NCBI GenBank assembly: GCA_017562135.1
Contig: QEYB01000221.1
Span: forward strand, 248,001 to 312,000
Length of the DNA stretch: 64,000 nucleotides
From: Dipylidium caninum
Taxonomy: Eukaryota > Platyhelminthes > Cestoda > Cyclophyllidea > Dipylidiidae
Direction of reading: 5' to 3'
A program made the translations under genes and the position numbers. Numbering within the stretch: the stretch's first letter is position 1; every line of letters begins with the position of its first letter. The notes beneath the pieces were generated by a model. The model did no database searches. It worked only from the letters and a program-made list of their open reading frames with translations, and had not been told where the DNA came from. This document shows positions 1-13,769 of this stretch, piece by piece.

Positions 1-1608
1 TCGGGAGTCATGGCGCCAGGCCTAAGAAAAGTAGCGGAGAGTCTTCAGGACGCATAGGGAACTGCATAAAAGGTCAAGTGATAAGATAGAACAGAAATAA
101 AGGAATGCTGAAGGGAGACTTATAGCGCACAGATGAAACAGTCAATTTTTTGTGAACTGTATTTGTGGGAGAATGCCTATTTTCAGCTCTGATGGAGCTC
201 AGTTTTTGCTTTGGAAAGAACGTATACAACTCGAGGCGTCGAGGTGATGTCTCACTGCATGGATCTCCACTAACAGAAATGGGATGGCAAAGTGTGTTAA
301 TGCAGTGAAAGTGTCCTGCCACAGGGGCACTTTGGACGCCGGATGCAAATGCAACAAAACATTTAATTGATCGCCTTTATTCCATCCTTTTTCTTATTTA
401 CAACCGCGAGTAAGTAATGTGATTTTTACAGGGAAACTGAAAGCTTATCAGTAGATGCGAAATTTTACCAGAGAATGAATAGAAACCACTGGACGAACGA
501 AGTGTATATTTTCAGCGTCTCGAAAGAATCAATCGTGGCTAAAGTACAGTGTGACATTCAACAAAATTCTACGTAGTAACACGGCTTTTACCAGCACTGA
601 AATTGACAATTAGATAAGGCCAAGCTTAGCTAAATTTTAAGTCCAATGCGTCCACCTCGAAATCAACTTTTCGGTGAATTTGATGTAATTTGGACAAAGC
701 GCGAGTACGCCGTCTAGCATGACAGTGTACGTCTCTTGTTTTTTTCCACAAATCCGTTTGAGACCGTTTTTAGCATCCTTTGGGGAAGACATTTGTCACA
801 ATATTTCCATTAAGCACTGTGGATGGACCAAAGTGCTCCCTGACTATTTTTAGCCATAACGTTGTGCGATATAAATGTAAAAACGTGTTTATTTTAACCG
901 TTTAATGGTGTGTCTTAGTCATGAATTGGGAGATTTAATTACAAAGAGGATAGGTGTAAAAGTGGCAATAGAGAGGTTCTGCTTCGTGAATACAAATTTT
1001 TCGGTGAGAGTCAGACCAATTTCGTCCTCAGAAAACAAATGCCAAAACGATGAGGTAAACACAAGGCATACGGATGTAGGCTGATGTTAACTGTGACAAA
1101 AATCGAACTTCCTCCCGCAAGATGAGGTAAACACAAGGCTGATGTGCAATAGGCCCTGAGATCGACAAAATGAAGTAATTCCTCCTCAGGGACGGCATAC
1201 TCGAAGGGGACTGAGTTGTGGCACCATTTCGATACACAGTGATTGTGAATTCCCGTTTGAGCACACTTAAGGGGTAAACGAAGGGCCTCCAGATCAATTG
1301 AATCGTCTAGCACACTCCTATTTTTCGAATCCAAAATTATATTCCTCTTTTGTGCCTTATGAGGCGTCTGTAATATTATAAAAAAGCGCATCATTAATAA
1401 ATTCATCGTAGAGTGCATGGGGCCTTTCAAGCTTGCCAAAATGCCCTTCTTTCCTAGCTAAAACGGATCACCAGAGAGGATGGAATTAGTCCTTCCCAGG
1501 TAACGAAAGTTCGTGTTGAAGAGAAGAGGAAAAGTGATGGACCAAATGCTTTCTTTTGAGGCCTTATTGGCAGGACAAAAATAAATGCTAAATACACTTT
1601 TATTTCAG
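1..1608. other. 5' flank or first intron of the Rab gene; no gene seen
   Basis: No exon with recognisable homology was found here on either strand. The first recognisable Rab exon begins right after a splice acceptor at 1601-1608, so at least one 5' exon with the start codon and the variable N-terminus must lie in this stretch or left of the window. A search by eye for an exon ending just before the P-loop strand gave no convincing candidate. The only structure noted is a short direct repeat near 1.05-1.14 kb. Confidence 0.5.
1049..1139. repeat. 19-bp direct repeat, two copies 72 bp apart
   Basis: The 19-mer gatgaggtaaacacaaggc occurs at 1049-1067 and again, identical, at 1121-1139. The 53 bp between the copies are not obviously repeated. 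It could be a relic of a short tandem duplication. No function can be assigned. Confidence 0.7.
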
Positions 1609-4600
1609 ATATTATTACTCGGCGACGCGTTTGTGGGGAAAACGTCCTTGCTGATTCGTTTCAAGGACAAGACTTTCCTTAAAGGAAGCTACATTTCTAC
1701 AGTTGGGATTGATTACAAGGTAGCGTATTCCTTTGTTCAACTCTCCAATTCGCCCACTAAATGTTGCTTTCCTCGCTGTAACTCTCTAGAGGTACGAAAG
1801 ACCTCCTCGTCGCGACTCCCAGAAATTTGCCTACAAAAGTGTAATAGTTGCATAAATTCTGAAATTAGGTAAAGTCCTTCAAGGGATCCCTACATTTCTC
1901 TTCTCCACCTTTCTGAAAGCCCTCGTTCATGCCTTGAATTCAGCTGGGAGGCAGAGAGACTCGAAACCCATCATCGGGCAGTTGCATTGTAATTCTTATG
2001 ACGGGTTGTCATGAGCAACTCTGATGAGCTACAGATCACCGAGTAATTGTCATAATGAACCCGGACACTAGTTACTCCAGCGTTTCTTGTTGATGTGCTT
2101 TTTGAACTTCATTCTTGTGCCATTTGGCTCTCATATCTATCGGTGCAAATTACTTTTCGGTCTAACGGAAATCCGATGGGGAAGACTGTCTTATGGCCTA
2201 ACCTAAAACCCAAATTTTGCACGTTCTATTTTTCATTACCTCGATAACACTGTGGCTCCATGTCCTGCACGAGGCCAGGCTATTTTGCAACATCTACCTT
2301 GGTAATTATTTATGAGACCATCGTGTGAAACTCAATTATCTGAAACCTTGCTGGGTAGAATAAGAACCGGACAAGTGGCATTTCTAAAAGAGCACTTGGT
2401 AGGAGCATAAGCGTACTTTAAAGCGCAATTTTTGCGAACTTTGATGAATAGCAGAAGAATGGGTTGGATCCTTTTGGCGACGACCAGCAATGAAGAGATA
2501 AAGCTCCAAATGGATTAGTGTGAAAAGTACAGGTGGAAGGGATAAATGTATTCGGTGAAAATTTAGATATTCTCTTAACAATTTCAGGAGAATGCATGCA
2601 AAGACTTGATAAATGGCATTAAGATATGGTACATTTTGGAGACTTGTACATAACTAAGGCTCTTTAAGGAAAAGATGATAAATAATTTATAGCTCTCCAG
2701 AGAAGTTTACTAGAGTTGAGAGTGGCGTACTTTCAAATAACCACCTGGAGTTTCTCCCAAGCGGCGCCAAAAAGGTGTTGCAAGTGACGGAAGTCACCTA
2801 TTTTCGGGATTAACACCCGAGTCACTTTACTTCAGACTAAACTGGTCAGCTGTTCTGGGAAGTTGGTGAAATTGCAATTATGGGATACCGCGGGGGCAGG
2901 AGCGGTTTCGAAGTCTCACGAAATCCTACTATCGTGACGCCGATGGTAAGTCCCTCCTTTTAGTTTCTACCTGGATCAGCCAATTATAAGTAGAATAGAT
3001 AGTTCTATCACATTTCCATGATTTCCGGTATATGGAGGTGGAATACTGAAGCTCTGAAGATCATGTGCTTATAAATTTTCACCCACACTCGGTTAAACTC
3101 TCATTGCAAATGTCGGTGGTCACATCCCCTTCTCAAAAGAACTAATGTTACATCAAGTTTAGTGGCGCACTTAAATCGGACACAACAGCTTGAGTCTTCT
3201 CCACCCTTAAAGTTGCGTCATTGTTATCTCTTCAGAGGATCGCGTGTAGCCTATGGAATTAAGGTAGGGAAGGGTACGGGCTGCGCCGCAATGTTGGACT
3301 TGTGAACCCCTTACAATTAAGCCTCTCTTTATCCCTTTCAGCTGTAATGCTAGTATATGACGTCACAAAACAGGAGACTTTTGTCAACATCAAGGTTATT
3401 TGTTTGTTACTTGTCGTGTGATGCTTTCGTGTTGTTTATACAATGCTCGGATATAAGGGAGTAGGAGAAAACCCACTCTCTTATGAGGAGACTTGCCCAT
3501 AAACTAGTGGCCTGACTAAGGCCCTGTTGCATGCCATTGGTACCTGAGTTATTACCACATTAATTCAATTCCATACGCAAGCATCCTAATTCATTCACTG
3601 CAAGTACACCATTTTTTGTTAGCTCACCTGCCTAACGCAATAACTCCCCAAATACCTATTCATTCTTTTCCTCTGCCCCATCATTATGCCAGTCATCTCG
3701 GGCTCCACACTTAGCTCGCTTTTTGGTCCATAGAAAGACTAACTTGGTTGTATTTTCGGACGAATATTATGATTAGTGAGTGGAATAAAATTGCTTCAAC
3801 TGGCATTCATCGTAATAGTATTAGTCAACATCGGGTATACTGGCTCGAATCGAGCGTTCTGGTAACTTTACTCTGTCTGCACACCTCGTTGTATGTTTAA
3901 CTGAACTTCTTGACCAACCGGGGCGTAAACGTACCACTCTTAAGTATGGTCGTGGGATCCTTTCTTAAATGAGATTCTGAGCATTACGAAAAGTGGGGAT
4001 GTAAGTGGGGAAGCACCCTTGTTTTTGTCCAGTCAGAGAAGAATCTTATGAGGTTTCTATAGATACGATACCCCCCAAAGAAGTGCCTCACATTAAGTGA
4101 ATAGATTTTACATAATGGTGAAAATTACAGGTTCCACACGAGCAATTCGGCTTGGAGACTTTGCACGGATATACCCTAGAAACGGGAGAAACTGAGGGAT
4201 TTATGTTTCGCCTTACTTTTTTTGCCGGCAGAGGTGGTTAACCAAGAAGAATTTCAACTCGAAATTTGCCAAGTTGTAGGCTCTTCCACTGAGTGTGGCA
4301 TCAAAATGCGGAATTACTCTTGCCTGTGACTACCACTAAATCAAACCCACCAATATTATGGTAAGGAAAACGACATAAATTATTCCACTCCCTCAAAGTA
4401 GATGCAGATGTGATGGGAATAAAGGTGATTACGACGGGAGTGCGGTTCGTTCAAAATTTCCCACGGATGGATCAAAAGAGGTGTTTGATGGGTCCAACCT
4501 ATTAAAAAGCCATCTACCCTTGGCAAACTTGCACAAGGTAGTGGGGAAACAATTAGGGAAATGTCCTATTAGTCACAAGTTTAAACCGGTATCAGGTGAA

Positions 4601-7093
4601 TTGAGCATCTCTCGTGAAAACGAGACAGTCGGTAGAGTCAGGCATTTGGAGACCATTGCCTATGTTGTGCTTCAATGGGGATATCGTTTCCACTTAGACA
4701 TGGAAAAACTTTGCAGGAGTACACTAATCCTCCAACAGCAGATTACATCACTCAACTTGACTTCTACCTAAGATGTTTCGTTAATTATTCCTGATTTTAA
4801 CTTCATTTCAAGTCCTGGCTTCACGATTTGAGCTCACATGCGCCAAGTTCAACTGTGGTGGCGATTGTGGGAAATAAAATGGACGATTCTGGGAAACGTA
4901 CGGTTAAGACTCAGGATGGGGTGTCCCTGGCTGCGGTACGTTCGCGCTCTAACTGCCCCTCTTTCCATTTAACTTTGTAATCACTCATTGAAAACTCATC
5001 GGAAGGGCACCCATCGGCAATAGGCAGAGAATAGGCAGAGACCCGTGAATTGTCTGATTGGCTAACAGTATCCGCCTAGACTACGGTCCAAAGCGTTTCC
5101 ACCTAAATGATTCTCATTTAAACTCTTGATTTGCCTTTCTTAGACTTCATTAACCGTCTAATTTTATTTTCGTTATCCCATCTTTACTTTTGCGTCCTTG
5201 AAGTCAAGTCACCATGCGTTAATATCTCCTCTAAGCAGGCTTCATTTATATATACGTTGAAGATGTCTCCTCCGGGCTCTCTTCAGAGTGGCCTAGAATT
5301 AGAAGTGCTTTAGTCGAGACAATGAAATTTATGCAGGTTTTCCGTTCCTCTCCCAGTATTATCCTTGCTCTCACGAAGGAAGCCAAAGCATCCAGAATGC
5401 TTTTGTTCCATGGTGAATCACGTGTCTTCTCGGAAAGACAATCCTTCCATTCCCTCGAGTTTTCATGAGGTTGGAGACTTTAACTGCAACCGCATTTATC
5501 ATCTCACGGATGTCCGTTTTAGCAAACTTCACACACGAATACACACACAAATTCTTGTGTACAGTAGTAAAATTTTCCGCTTACTTCTTCCTTATAAACT
5601 CCTTTGAGTTATCCTCAACAGACCTTGGCATTACACATAAAGCACCATATTTCGTGTTCCACTACTGATGGTGACATTTGGTGGTAGTAGTGACTAAATA
5701 TTTATGGGTATTCGCCCCGTGTTTCCACACAAATCAGAGACAGGTAAATCGTACTTCAGTGCCCTTTCGTATATCAGTGTGGGAAAACTCCTTCACCGTA
5801 AAAATTGTCGACAATTAACCTAATTTATTGTCATTGTGAGAATTACTGCTATCCTAACTGCCTTTATCTTTTGCTCATCTCCTCTCTTATAACCGTTCTT
5901 TTCACAAAATATACGAGGAAATTTAATTATCTCTAACCTAGTGGAATGAGGACGATTCTGAAGTTGCCTTGCAGTCAAAGAAAGCGGCAAATGCTCCAAA
6001 TACCTCAATTCTTTAGCCTTTTATCACATAATTCATGTGCAAAATTGCATCTACATGAATTGCAGCCTTAATTTTCTCAAGGACTAACTGGCTAAAGGGT
6101 ACATAACATCACCTTACCGACTTTCACGTCTAGATATACTAAGAGCCAGATTTACACAAAGTCACCGTCATGAGATCGGAGTTTGAGAAAACGGCTCCGA
6201 GGTGGAGGGGCTGGAGATCAGAGGTAGGGGTGGCAAGTGGGTGGCTTGACTGTCTAGAATGCCTACGCGACCCGTTGATGCACAATCATCTTCGTGACTG
6301 AAATCCCGTGTCAAATGCTCCGTTTACTCAATATGAAAGAAAATTATTTTGATAGGTGCTGATTTATGAGTTATTTTGTAGGAGAACGAAGCGCTTTTCA
6401 TCGAAACCAGCGCTAAATTGGGAACAAATGTGGATAACGCCTTTCTCTCCATTACAAAGCAAGTTGATTTGTTGAAAATTTGTCACCAACACACCAATTG
6501 GTTTATTTTCTAATCCCTCTGTCTGCCTGTCTCCTTTCACGTCACGGTGTAGTGACTTACCTGTTTCGCCTAACTGCTCCTCATTTAAACCCTTTTTGCC
6601 CAGCCGGCTCAATTTTTTTACAGTATAACCAACCACTTAGTGGCAAATGGGGCACCAATCGTTAGTCGAGGATGCCTTCTGGTGCAGATGTCGCGACTTT
6701 AAGAATTGAATCTGAGGCAGCCACTTCGCCTACAACTTTAGATAATCTTCTACGAAGTATAGTGAAGCTTTGTCAACTAAAGCGAGTCAAAGGAACTCGA
6801 GATTACAAGGCATAACTAAAGAGAAGTAGCTACATTTTCGCTTCTTGTTTTCAATTCGCCGCAATTTCTGCTAGTACAAATTTAATCGGTCTTTTGCAGC
6901 CAATGGATATAATTCCAAGCTATTCGTATATTTGCCTTTCAGAAACCTTATTCGGAGAAGGGAGGTTTGGGACCCCGATTGTCCTGCGGGCAACTCCACT
7001 AGAAGGCCCCAAAATGTTGGGCAAATTTCTTTTGTTGATGAACCAGACGTAGCAAAGAAGGGTTTTGTGAGTGTGATGAGGTCATGCTGTTGA
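1609..7093 (+). CDS. RAB26/RAB37-like: Rab GTPase, Rab26/Rab37-like (5' partial, one frameshift)
   Basis: Small GTPase of the Rab26/Rab37 branch, which in animals acts on secretory granules. Visible exons: 1609-1719, 2836-2945, 3342-3394, 4813-4935, 6382-6470, 6943-7093; introns are 0.4-1.45 kb with GT-AG ends. About 211 residues are readable. G1 is GDAFVGKTS (residues 5-13), the switch I threonine is in STVGIDYK (31), G3 is WDTAG|QERF (53-61), G4 is NKMD (112-115) and G5 is ETSAK (140-144). The C-terminus is SCC, a dicysteine prenylation end. RFKD..FL.G..ISTVGID is the pattern of Rab26/37. Exon 2 is 110 nt although the splice phases need 109: a run of five G at 2892-2896 has one base too many, exactly between DTAG and QERF. 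Every other exon is intact, so a sequencing or assembly indel is more likely than a pseudogene. The exon 5 end was chosen by phase and is less sure. The start codon is not in the visible exons. Confidence 0.88.
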
Positions 7094-7142
7094 AACGTAC
7101 ACCTTCCTTACTGACCAATTTTTAAAAATTTTCCTCTGCTCA

Positions 7143-7148
7143 AATAAA
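7143..7148 (+). promoter_or_regulatory. Polyadenylation signal of the Rab gene
   Basis: A canonical AATAAA lies about 50 bp after the Rab stop codon. This spacing is usual for a compact 3' UTR. Confidence 0.6.
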
Positions 7149-10100
7149 CCTTTATTTTAACTCACGAGGTGGAATCCTCAATGAAATGTCCTTCTTTTAC
7201 GCGGAAGCATTCTTAGAATTGCAAAAGAACTACCGATTTAGCTAATTATTACCAATTACCATCGCCTCGACGACATAATTAATGCTGCAGGTAAAGAAAA
7301 CGGGAAGACTCGACAGAAAGCCTAGAGTTCAGCCATAAAATTGGGAGTTCGTCTGCATCAGTTATATGTCGGGAACACACAGTTTCCCAGTTGCCATATT
7401 CCATTTGCGAAGGATTGAGTGGTGAGAACTAACTACGAACATTGAAGTGACACGAGCACTTCCAGCCACTGAGATGTCTACGTTGAAGAAAATTGAAATA
7501 GGTGAAGTGAGGGAGAGGTCAAACACAGGGAAACGATGAGAAGACAGCCCAGTTAAAACACCGTGTAATGCATCTATCAGCGCCTGCTTCGGAGAAATGA
7601 ATGAGCCTCCCACGTTGCTTGAGTCCAACACCAATTGCATTTTTTGGATATGGACAGGGAGGATAAAGTATGCATTAAGGGATTACGACTGTTTAATCTT
7701 TGTTTACCTTAGTGACATTGCTAGGGCAGCGCTTTATTAGACACCCATTCCGCAACTTTAGCTCGTCCCGTAATTGTTTTCTCGATGGTATTATAAATTG
7801 TCTCCATACACATGATCGGAGTCTCTTGCGAAATTTATTGGGACGATTTTGTTGTAAATGACCAGTAAAGGACTGCATATGAACCGGAGCTGAACTAAAT
7901 GAACATCTTTCTTCGAGGCCAGATTTCCGTAAGATGTTAAAAATCTAAGGATTTAGTCGAAAAGTCTTCTCCAAAACAAACGTTACATCGTGCACACGAC
8001 GACATAACGGAAATGAAAGTCAGTAGTAGCGATGTTATCAAGCAGATATAGTTAAATCACAACTGATTTTTGTCTACGGCATTGAGGGTTTGTGTTGCCT
8101 TTAACTTACCACTCTAATGAAACGTTCACCCTCGAGTTAGCAGAGGGGAGGAGGGGAGGCGAACGTTAAATCAAAGGCTATTTCAGTCGTCGAGTTCCTT
8201 CACCGAACAGAGGTGCTGAACTCCCGATCACGCTGGGGACCCACAGGAGTCGCCCACCATAGACACACACAAAACCACACGCAGACAGGGGGCATGTGAT
8301 TGGGGCAAATGTGTGAGCTTGGTGGTTCACGCGGAATGGGGGTGCCACCCATCACTAGTCTGGCGACGTGAAGTAAAGCCGACGCCTCACAAATGCGATA
8401 TATTTCTTTACTAAATTTACTTAATTGACTTATAAAACACAGGCTAAGAAGGGAGTCATGAATTTGCTATTATAAGCCCTCTTCTACCAGTCTCTCCAAG
8501 AGATAGAAATTTCGAGCAAAAGTAGTAGACAAACCTCATGCTGAGTAAGGCTGCAACGCGCATAAGAACGTTCTGACTGATGTTTCAGCTGAGTTTAATA
8601 GTGATTATGGTAGTGAATTGACTGCCGCTTCAGCCAAACTTTACCCACTCATTAATTATTCCTCCTCTTACTCCTGCCTCATTGCCCAAAATCCAAGAAA
8701 TTCGTTCGCCCAGAGCAGCGTGTCCATACAACTGGTAATTAGTTTAAAGAAGCGTCTCACATGCGGAAGTCCCACAAATTTTTACAGTTCAAAAAGCCGC
8801 ATAATAATCTACTTTTCCAGTACTCTCGAGGAAAGAAAATTCACTTCCCTCTAGATATTAACCAACCAACTCCTGTCAGACCAGTAGACTATTCCGAGAA
8901 AGGGCGTTTTTGGCTTAGTTCATAATTAAAAGTTAATTACACGCAGCACGAGCAGAACACGCGTTGAATGGCCCCAAAATGCTTTCTCTTTCATGAAAGC
9001 CCTAATCAAGGATAGAAGTGAACCACAGTTTTCCGTGTAAAGAATAAATGACAGAGGGAATAAACTCTGGCAGTATGTTTATCAAACCGCAATCGCTTAC
9101 GATCGTCCTCTCACTGCGATGTCATGCTCACCTTCTACAAAAAGTGGTTTTGGCGTATTCCATAGCGCCTGTTCAACAGCATTTTCTAGTCTAGTCACTG
9201 TCGAGAAAGTTTGCAGATTTATTACTTTTAGGCGAAACTTAAGCACAGTTATATCGCCTAGTAGTCGGAAACACCGCCAAGAGGCGTGTCATAAACCGAG
9301 ATTTTCTACTCTACTCTTGAAACTGACTAGGTTCCATCTTTTCCTGTTTACATCTGATAGTAGAACGGGCTGAAGAGCTCCTCAGGTTAGCACGATGTCG
9401 TTTTACATAAGTCGCTTTTGACTAAAACGCCTCAAGCCACACCTCATGCGCCTTCTAAGTTCGTGAATGTATGAAATGGGACGATTTTACGATTATACAA
9501 AGACAGCTTCGACATGGTTGCATTTTCTGCTGACGGGCATGACGTTTGAGTTGCATATGCTTTGCTTGAGCGAATCTAGGTTTCATCTCATCCACGTCTG
9601 GTTGGACTGAGTGAGAGTACCAAACCCAGGTCTATTGCGACTTTAATTCTCCTGCGTATTTGAGTCCAGATTAAATCGCATGAAGGGTGGCATGGATGAT
9701 ACTTTGATTTGAAACAATTATTTGTCCCCACGAAACCATCAGCTAGAAATGATCCCTTAAAATATCTGTCAGGTAATGCGTGATTGATGCCTCAATTCCG
9801 CAATGGAGATTGAGAGATATTGAGCGAATATAACCCTGGAAGTGGAAAATTCGTCTGTCCTTCTTCATGTTCTGGGCATGTGAAAATATTATATATTCCA
9901 ACTTTTCCTCTCGATGGACTTTGGCTGCATTTTAGAGCGTCCATTTACTCAAGAGAAAGAAACAAATGAATCATCTGAGTTGTGCTAAGTTAGCGGCGTA
10001 GACAATGGAGGTGCATATTTCATAAGGCAAGACTATAATAACAAGTGAATTTTAAGGTGTTCCACTTGGCTAATAGTGGAAAGTTTCTGCGAACTGGCTC

Positions 10101-13100
10101 ACCATGGAGCAGGCTGGTCTACCATAATGCTATTTTTTTAACGGGGGTTTCTGCTAATGAGGAAGTTGAAAAAATATAAGTTGGTGGACCTCACTCGTTG
10201 CAAATCCACCATATCTACAAAATAATTCAGAGGTAACATTAGGAATTACGGCTAAAAGGCCTTCGCGGAAATGTGAAGAGATTTTCACTGATAGCACGAA
10301 TACTCCAACATCAGCCGCACACTTATTCGGATAGCAGTGGAAATGAATCGGACACTTTATAGCGAAATATACTTTTTTTAAAAAAACATCGCCTAATGGT
10401 AACTTCAGGCAGTTAATAAAATGTGACCTTTTCGCCGACCCACACGACTCACTTCCCGGTAGTGCAATAAACCGAGAGCCCTAATGATTTCAACCAACTT
10501 TATTCAAAGGAAGCGGCAAATGCAATGCACATGTACTACGCGTATCCAAGTAACGAGCATAATTATGAGCGTATAAGTTAATTTCCCTTTAATTATGAAT
10601 GTGCACTTTATTTGGGACGCGGACAACCACCGGTGTGCCGACCAGATCAGAACGCGTAAAAATGCCTACCGATGAAAAGTTCCATGTCAGCGGGGAAATA
10701 AAGGGATGAGTAGAGTCAACCGACTATTGTCTCACTTGTACTAACTACTTGGAGGGATGAAATTGGCCTCATTTACATCTTCTTGATTCCCTAACTATAC
10801 TAACGGTTTCCATATTATGGAGTTTGGTCTATCCCCGTTGCCAAAGTGGAAGTTTCCGTCCTTAACTTGCCCTCATAACAGAAATGTTTCTAGGCCGTTT
10901 AGGAGATGCTTTTGCGTCTTCTTCTCTCTTATTCACTTTGCTCCTGATGAGCTAATACCTCGCACACGAAGGCTGAGACACTAGTCGTGTACTTATTTTG
11001 TTCAGACGAAATTAGGAGAACAAAATAATTCTATCCTTGGATCATTCACACTATTCGCCTGAATAAGACCCCAACAGATGGCGGAAATAAGCATTATTTC
11101 GAGCCATATGCCATAAATGTTGCGGTGAGGGACTTCATCCGAAACTGCTCCTTCAAGCAGAGCAAAAAAATGTCTGTCAACCCGTTTGCGTTCATAAATC
11201 GCAGTGACTCTACTTTCAACAACATTTCAGTCACGGGGAGAGTCTTTCATGCCCACTTATTTTAGGATCACGTGTAAATCGTACTTGTTAGCCTCCTCTC
11301 ACTCCAGGTTGTCTTACAAATGGAAGTAGAGCAAAAAAACTATACCAGCATGCCCATTGATATGGACTGTCCAGTCATCGTGGGGGTTAAATTCGTACTT
11401 AACGTCCACTAAAAGTGGTGCCGGATAATACGTAGTGTACCATATTTGCCCACCAACCACCTCATTACAGTTGGGATGAGTAGGCTGCAAATGGTATTTG
11501 AGTCTTGTTGTGCCCCTTTCCCTTGCATAAGTGACTGTTTTCGGCACCAAGCAGTCACACAAATCTCGCGTAGTAGAGCAAATGCATCCGCATTTCTAAT
11601 GACCGTTGGACATATCGGCCGTATCATCCCTTGAGGAGGGGGAGGGGGGGGGAGGAGTGGCAACTGGTTCCCTAGATAGAAAATATGGAAGGGTTATTGT
11701 TTAAGGATTGTCGAAGAGGCGGCATGCGCCTAACTTAGGAGAAGACATGTCATCAAACGCGATCATATTAGGCAAAAATCCACTAAAGTACTGGGAAGGC
11801 AGGAGCAAGGTTTCTCTTCACTATGCCATCATTACTTTGACATGTCAGCAAATGATGAAATTTACTTTCACTTCAGTGTGACAAGATGTGGACGGACACC
11901 ACAGTTACAAATCTTCATCAACAAAAGCTAATTTAAAGTGACTTACTCTGGAGCTTAACATGCACATTGATGAAAGTGATTGGAAAGAATGTATGGAACA
12001 AGAGAAATGTGCGTTCTACGTAGTCCAGAGGGCGTGAGTGTTTAGGTGTTTGTACTTCACGTGGATCCTAATTAAAAGTGGTGACCTGTGCTCCAGTAAA
12101 AATCTTTCTATCACCATTGCGATGGCCGGTAGAAAAATCTACATAATGAGAATATCAGCTTAGGAAAGAGTTATTCCCCACGAGAGGAGTATCGCATACA
12201 TTTTCAGGCAACAGAATGCCCCTATCTCTTCTGGGAGGAAGATAGAAGCTAGAAGATTTTTCAGTAGAATTGAAAATGGCTCATTTGTGTAGGGTTGTCT
12301 CAGGCACCGTGATTTACCTCAAAAGTGAAGCAGGCAGAGGTCTGTAGTCATTGCTTACCTAATGGATGATAAATGGCAACTTGTTTTGCCTCATTTCACC
12401 CGAACTGCCGGCATTCGAAGTCCTAGTAGAGTAGCTCCTAGTCTCCGACTCCACCAGCCATACAGGCTTGGCAGTTATACGGCAATTAACTTGCTTGTAA
12501 TTTTTCTGTTGATTGCACCACTCCTCCCCTTTTATACCACTAAACTTTCTGCGGTTGCTTATTGAGGTGTTGACTGCTCAAGTGACAGCCTACTATGGTT
12601 ACACCAATTTTAGCCTTTGTAAAACTTGAATTCGCATCAACCAACAACCTGGCGATTCCACGACCTAGAACTTGTGACAGCCGCTAGTCGTCGCCACGGT
12701 CGATGCAGTTTTTTACACGATAAAGTGCCCGTTGGGTGATTGCAGCGGCAGTCGTACTTTGCTTTGCCCGGACACAATAACCTCACTCTTGCTGCCAAGC
12801 TTTTCATTAGGGAAGGGAGATATGTCGACGCAAAATCTGTTTCCTCAGAGAGCTTTACATCCACATTACAAAGCGTAGAAATCTTGTTCAAGATTATTCA
12901 CATTCTCTCTGAAGCCTATCAGTAGATCCTTTTATGGCGGTTCGTCACAACTTAATTGTACCGCCTCGGTGTAATTTAATGCCACTAAACGAAGCGGAAG
13001 TTGACTCTAAGTGAATGAAACCGGACAGTTAAAGTGAAAGGGAGTATAAGAAATTATTTAACATCCTCTCGCCAGTTGCAAGTTGTTTCTTCAAACAGGC

Positions 13101-13695
13101 AAGTATAAATAGAAGCATATTCAATTAGTATGATGCGCTACTCGACCAAACAAACTCAATTACACGATGAAACATGCACGTATTCCGCAAACAGGACCTT
13201 TAAAAACTCGTACTTGAGGGCAAAATGGGAATGCCAAGTTGTTGATTACAGTACATCGGCTGCATCCATTCAGCCATTGCGTCTTCTCTTTCCTGCTCCA
13301 CAAATAAAGTGTCCACAGCACACTGGACACGGACCAACATTACCGCTCGGCCAGCCACTATCGAGGGACGTCAGTTACGCGTCAATCCGTCATAAATGAT
13401 GTCAAGCGTGCACTTCCTTGTAATGGGGTGAATAAGTAACAGTCGCGACGTTGACAACACGGGGGTAGACTCTAGTTTACTAGAGGGCATGGGACGAAAA
13501 GGCTTCATGTCGTCTCTGCTACTTGTTCACGCCTTGCCCCTCTATTATCCTTGAACTCTGAACTCATAAAAGGCTTTTCACTTATCATCAAATAGCCATG
13601 CCTATCGTAATTTTTGAATTTAGGTAGGTCCGACGGGGGATTGGGCAAAGAGTGTGGCCGAAGGTAAAATGTCCAAATGTCGCCTGTAAGAAAAG
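7149..13695. other. Gene-poor region, no supported gene
   Basis: Only short open frames occur on both strands. None shows a recognisable family, a run of phase-compatible exons or a consistent coding look. A GC-richer patch with GT/AC-rich wording lies at about 8.2-8.4 kb, and a poly-G tract at 11.63-11.66 kb. The stretch may be intergenic, or intronic to a gene whose exons I cannot recognise. Confidence 0.5.
11633..11660 (+). repeat. G-rich tract with G-quadruplex potential
   Basis: A purine-only run made of GG, GGGGG, GGGGGGGGG and GG blocks separated by single A residues. Four or more guanine blocks this close together could fold as a G-quadruplex on the plus strand. It lies in the gene-poor region, with no gene next to it. 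Confidence 0.6.
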
Positions 13696-13769
13696 ATCTT
13701 AACAAAATTCACTCTTCGGGCGGCCTAATCACAACAACAATCATTGTGATTCTAAAATTTTGTTAAGAT
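13696..13769. repeat. Nested inverted repeat (14-bp outer, 8-bp inner arms)
   Basis: The outer arms atcttaacaaaatt (13696-13709) and aattttgttaagat (13756-13769) are perfect reverse complements. Between them a second perfect pair is nested: aatcacaa (13727-13734) and ttgtgatt (13744-13751). The 74-bp unit could fold into a hairpin with an internal bulge. It could be a tiny miniature inverted-repeat element or a structured RNA. No target-site duplication is evident at the outer edges. Confidence 0.75.

Noticed and set aside
4481..4771. A 96-codon frame inside Rab intron 3
   Set aside because: No recognisable family; chance frames of this length are common, and it lies within a well-supported intron.
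7362..7640. A 92-codon minus-strand frame just past the Rab 3' end
   Set aside because: Hydrophobic, but without a recognised domain, partner exons or promoter evidence.
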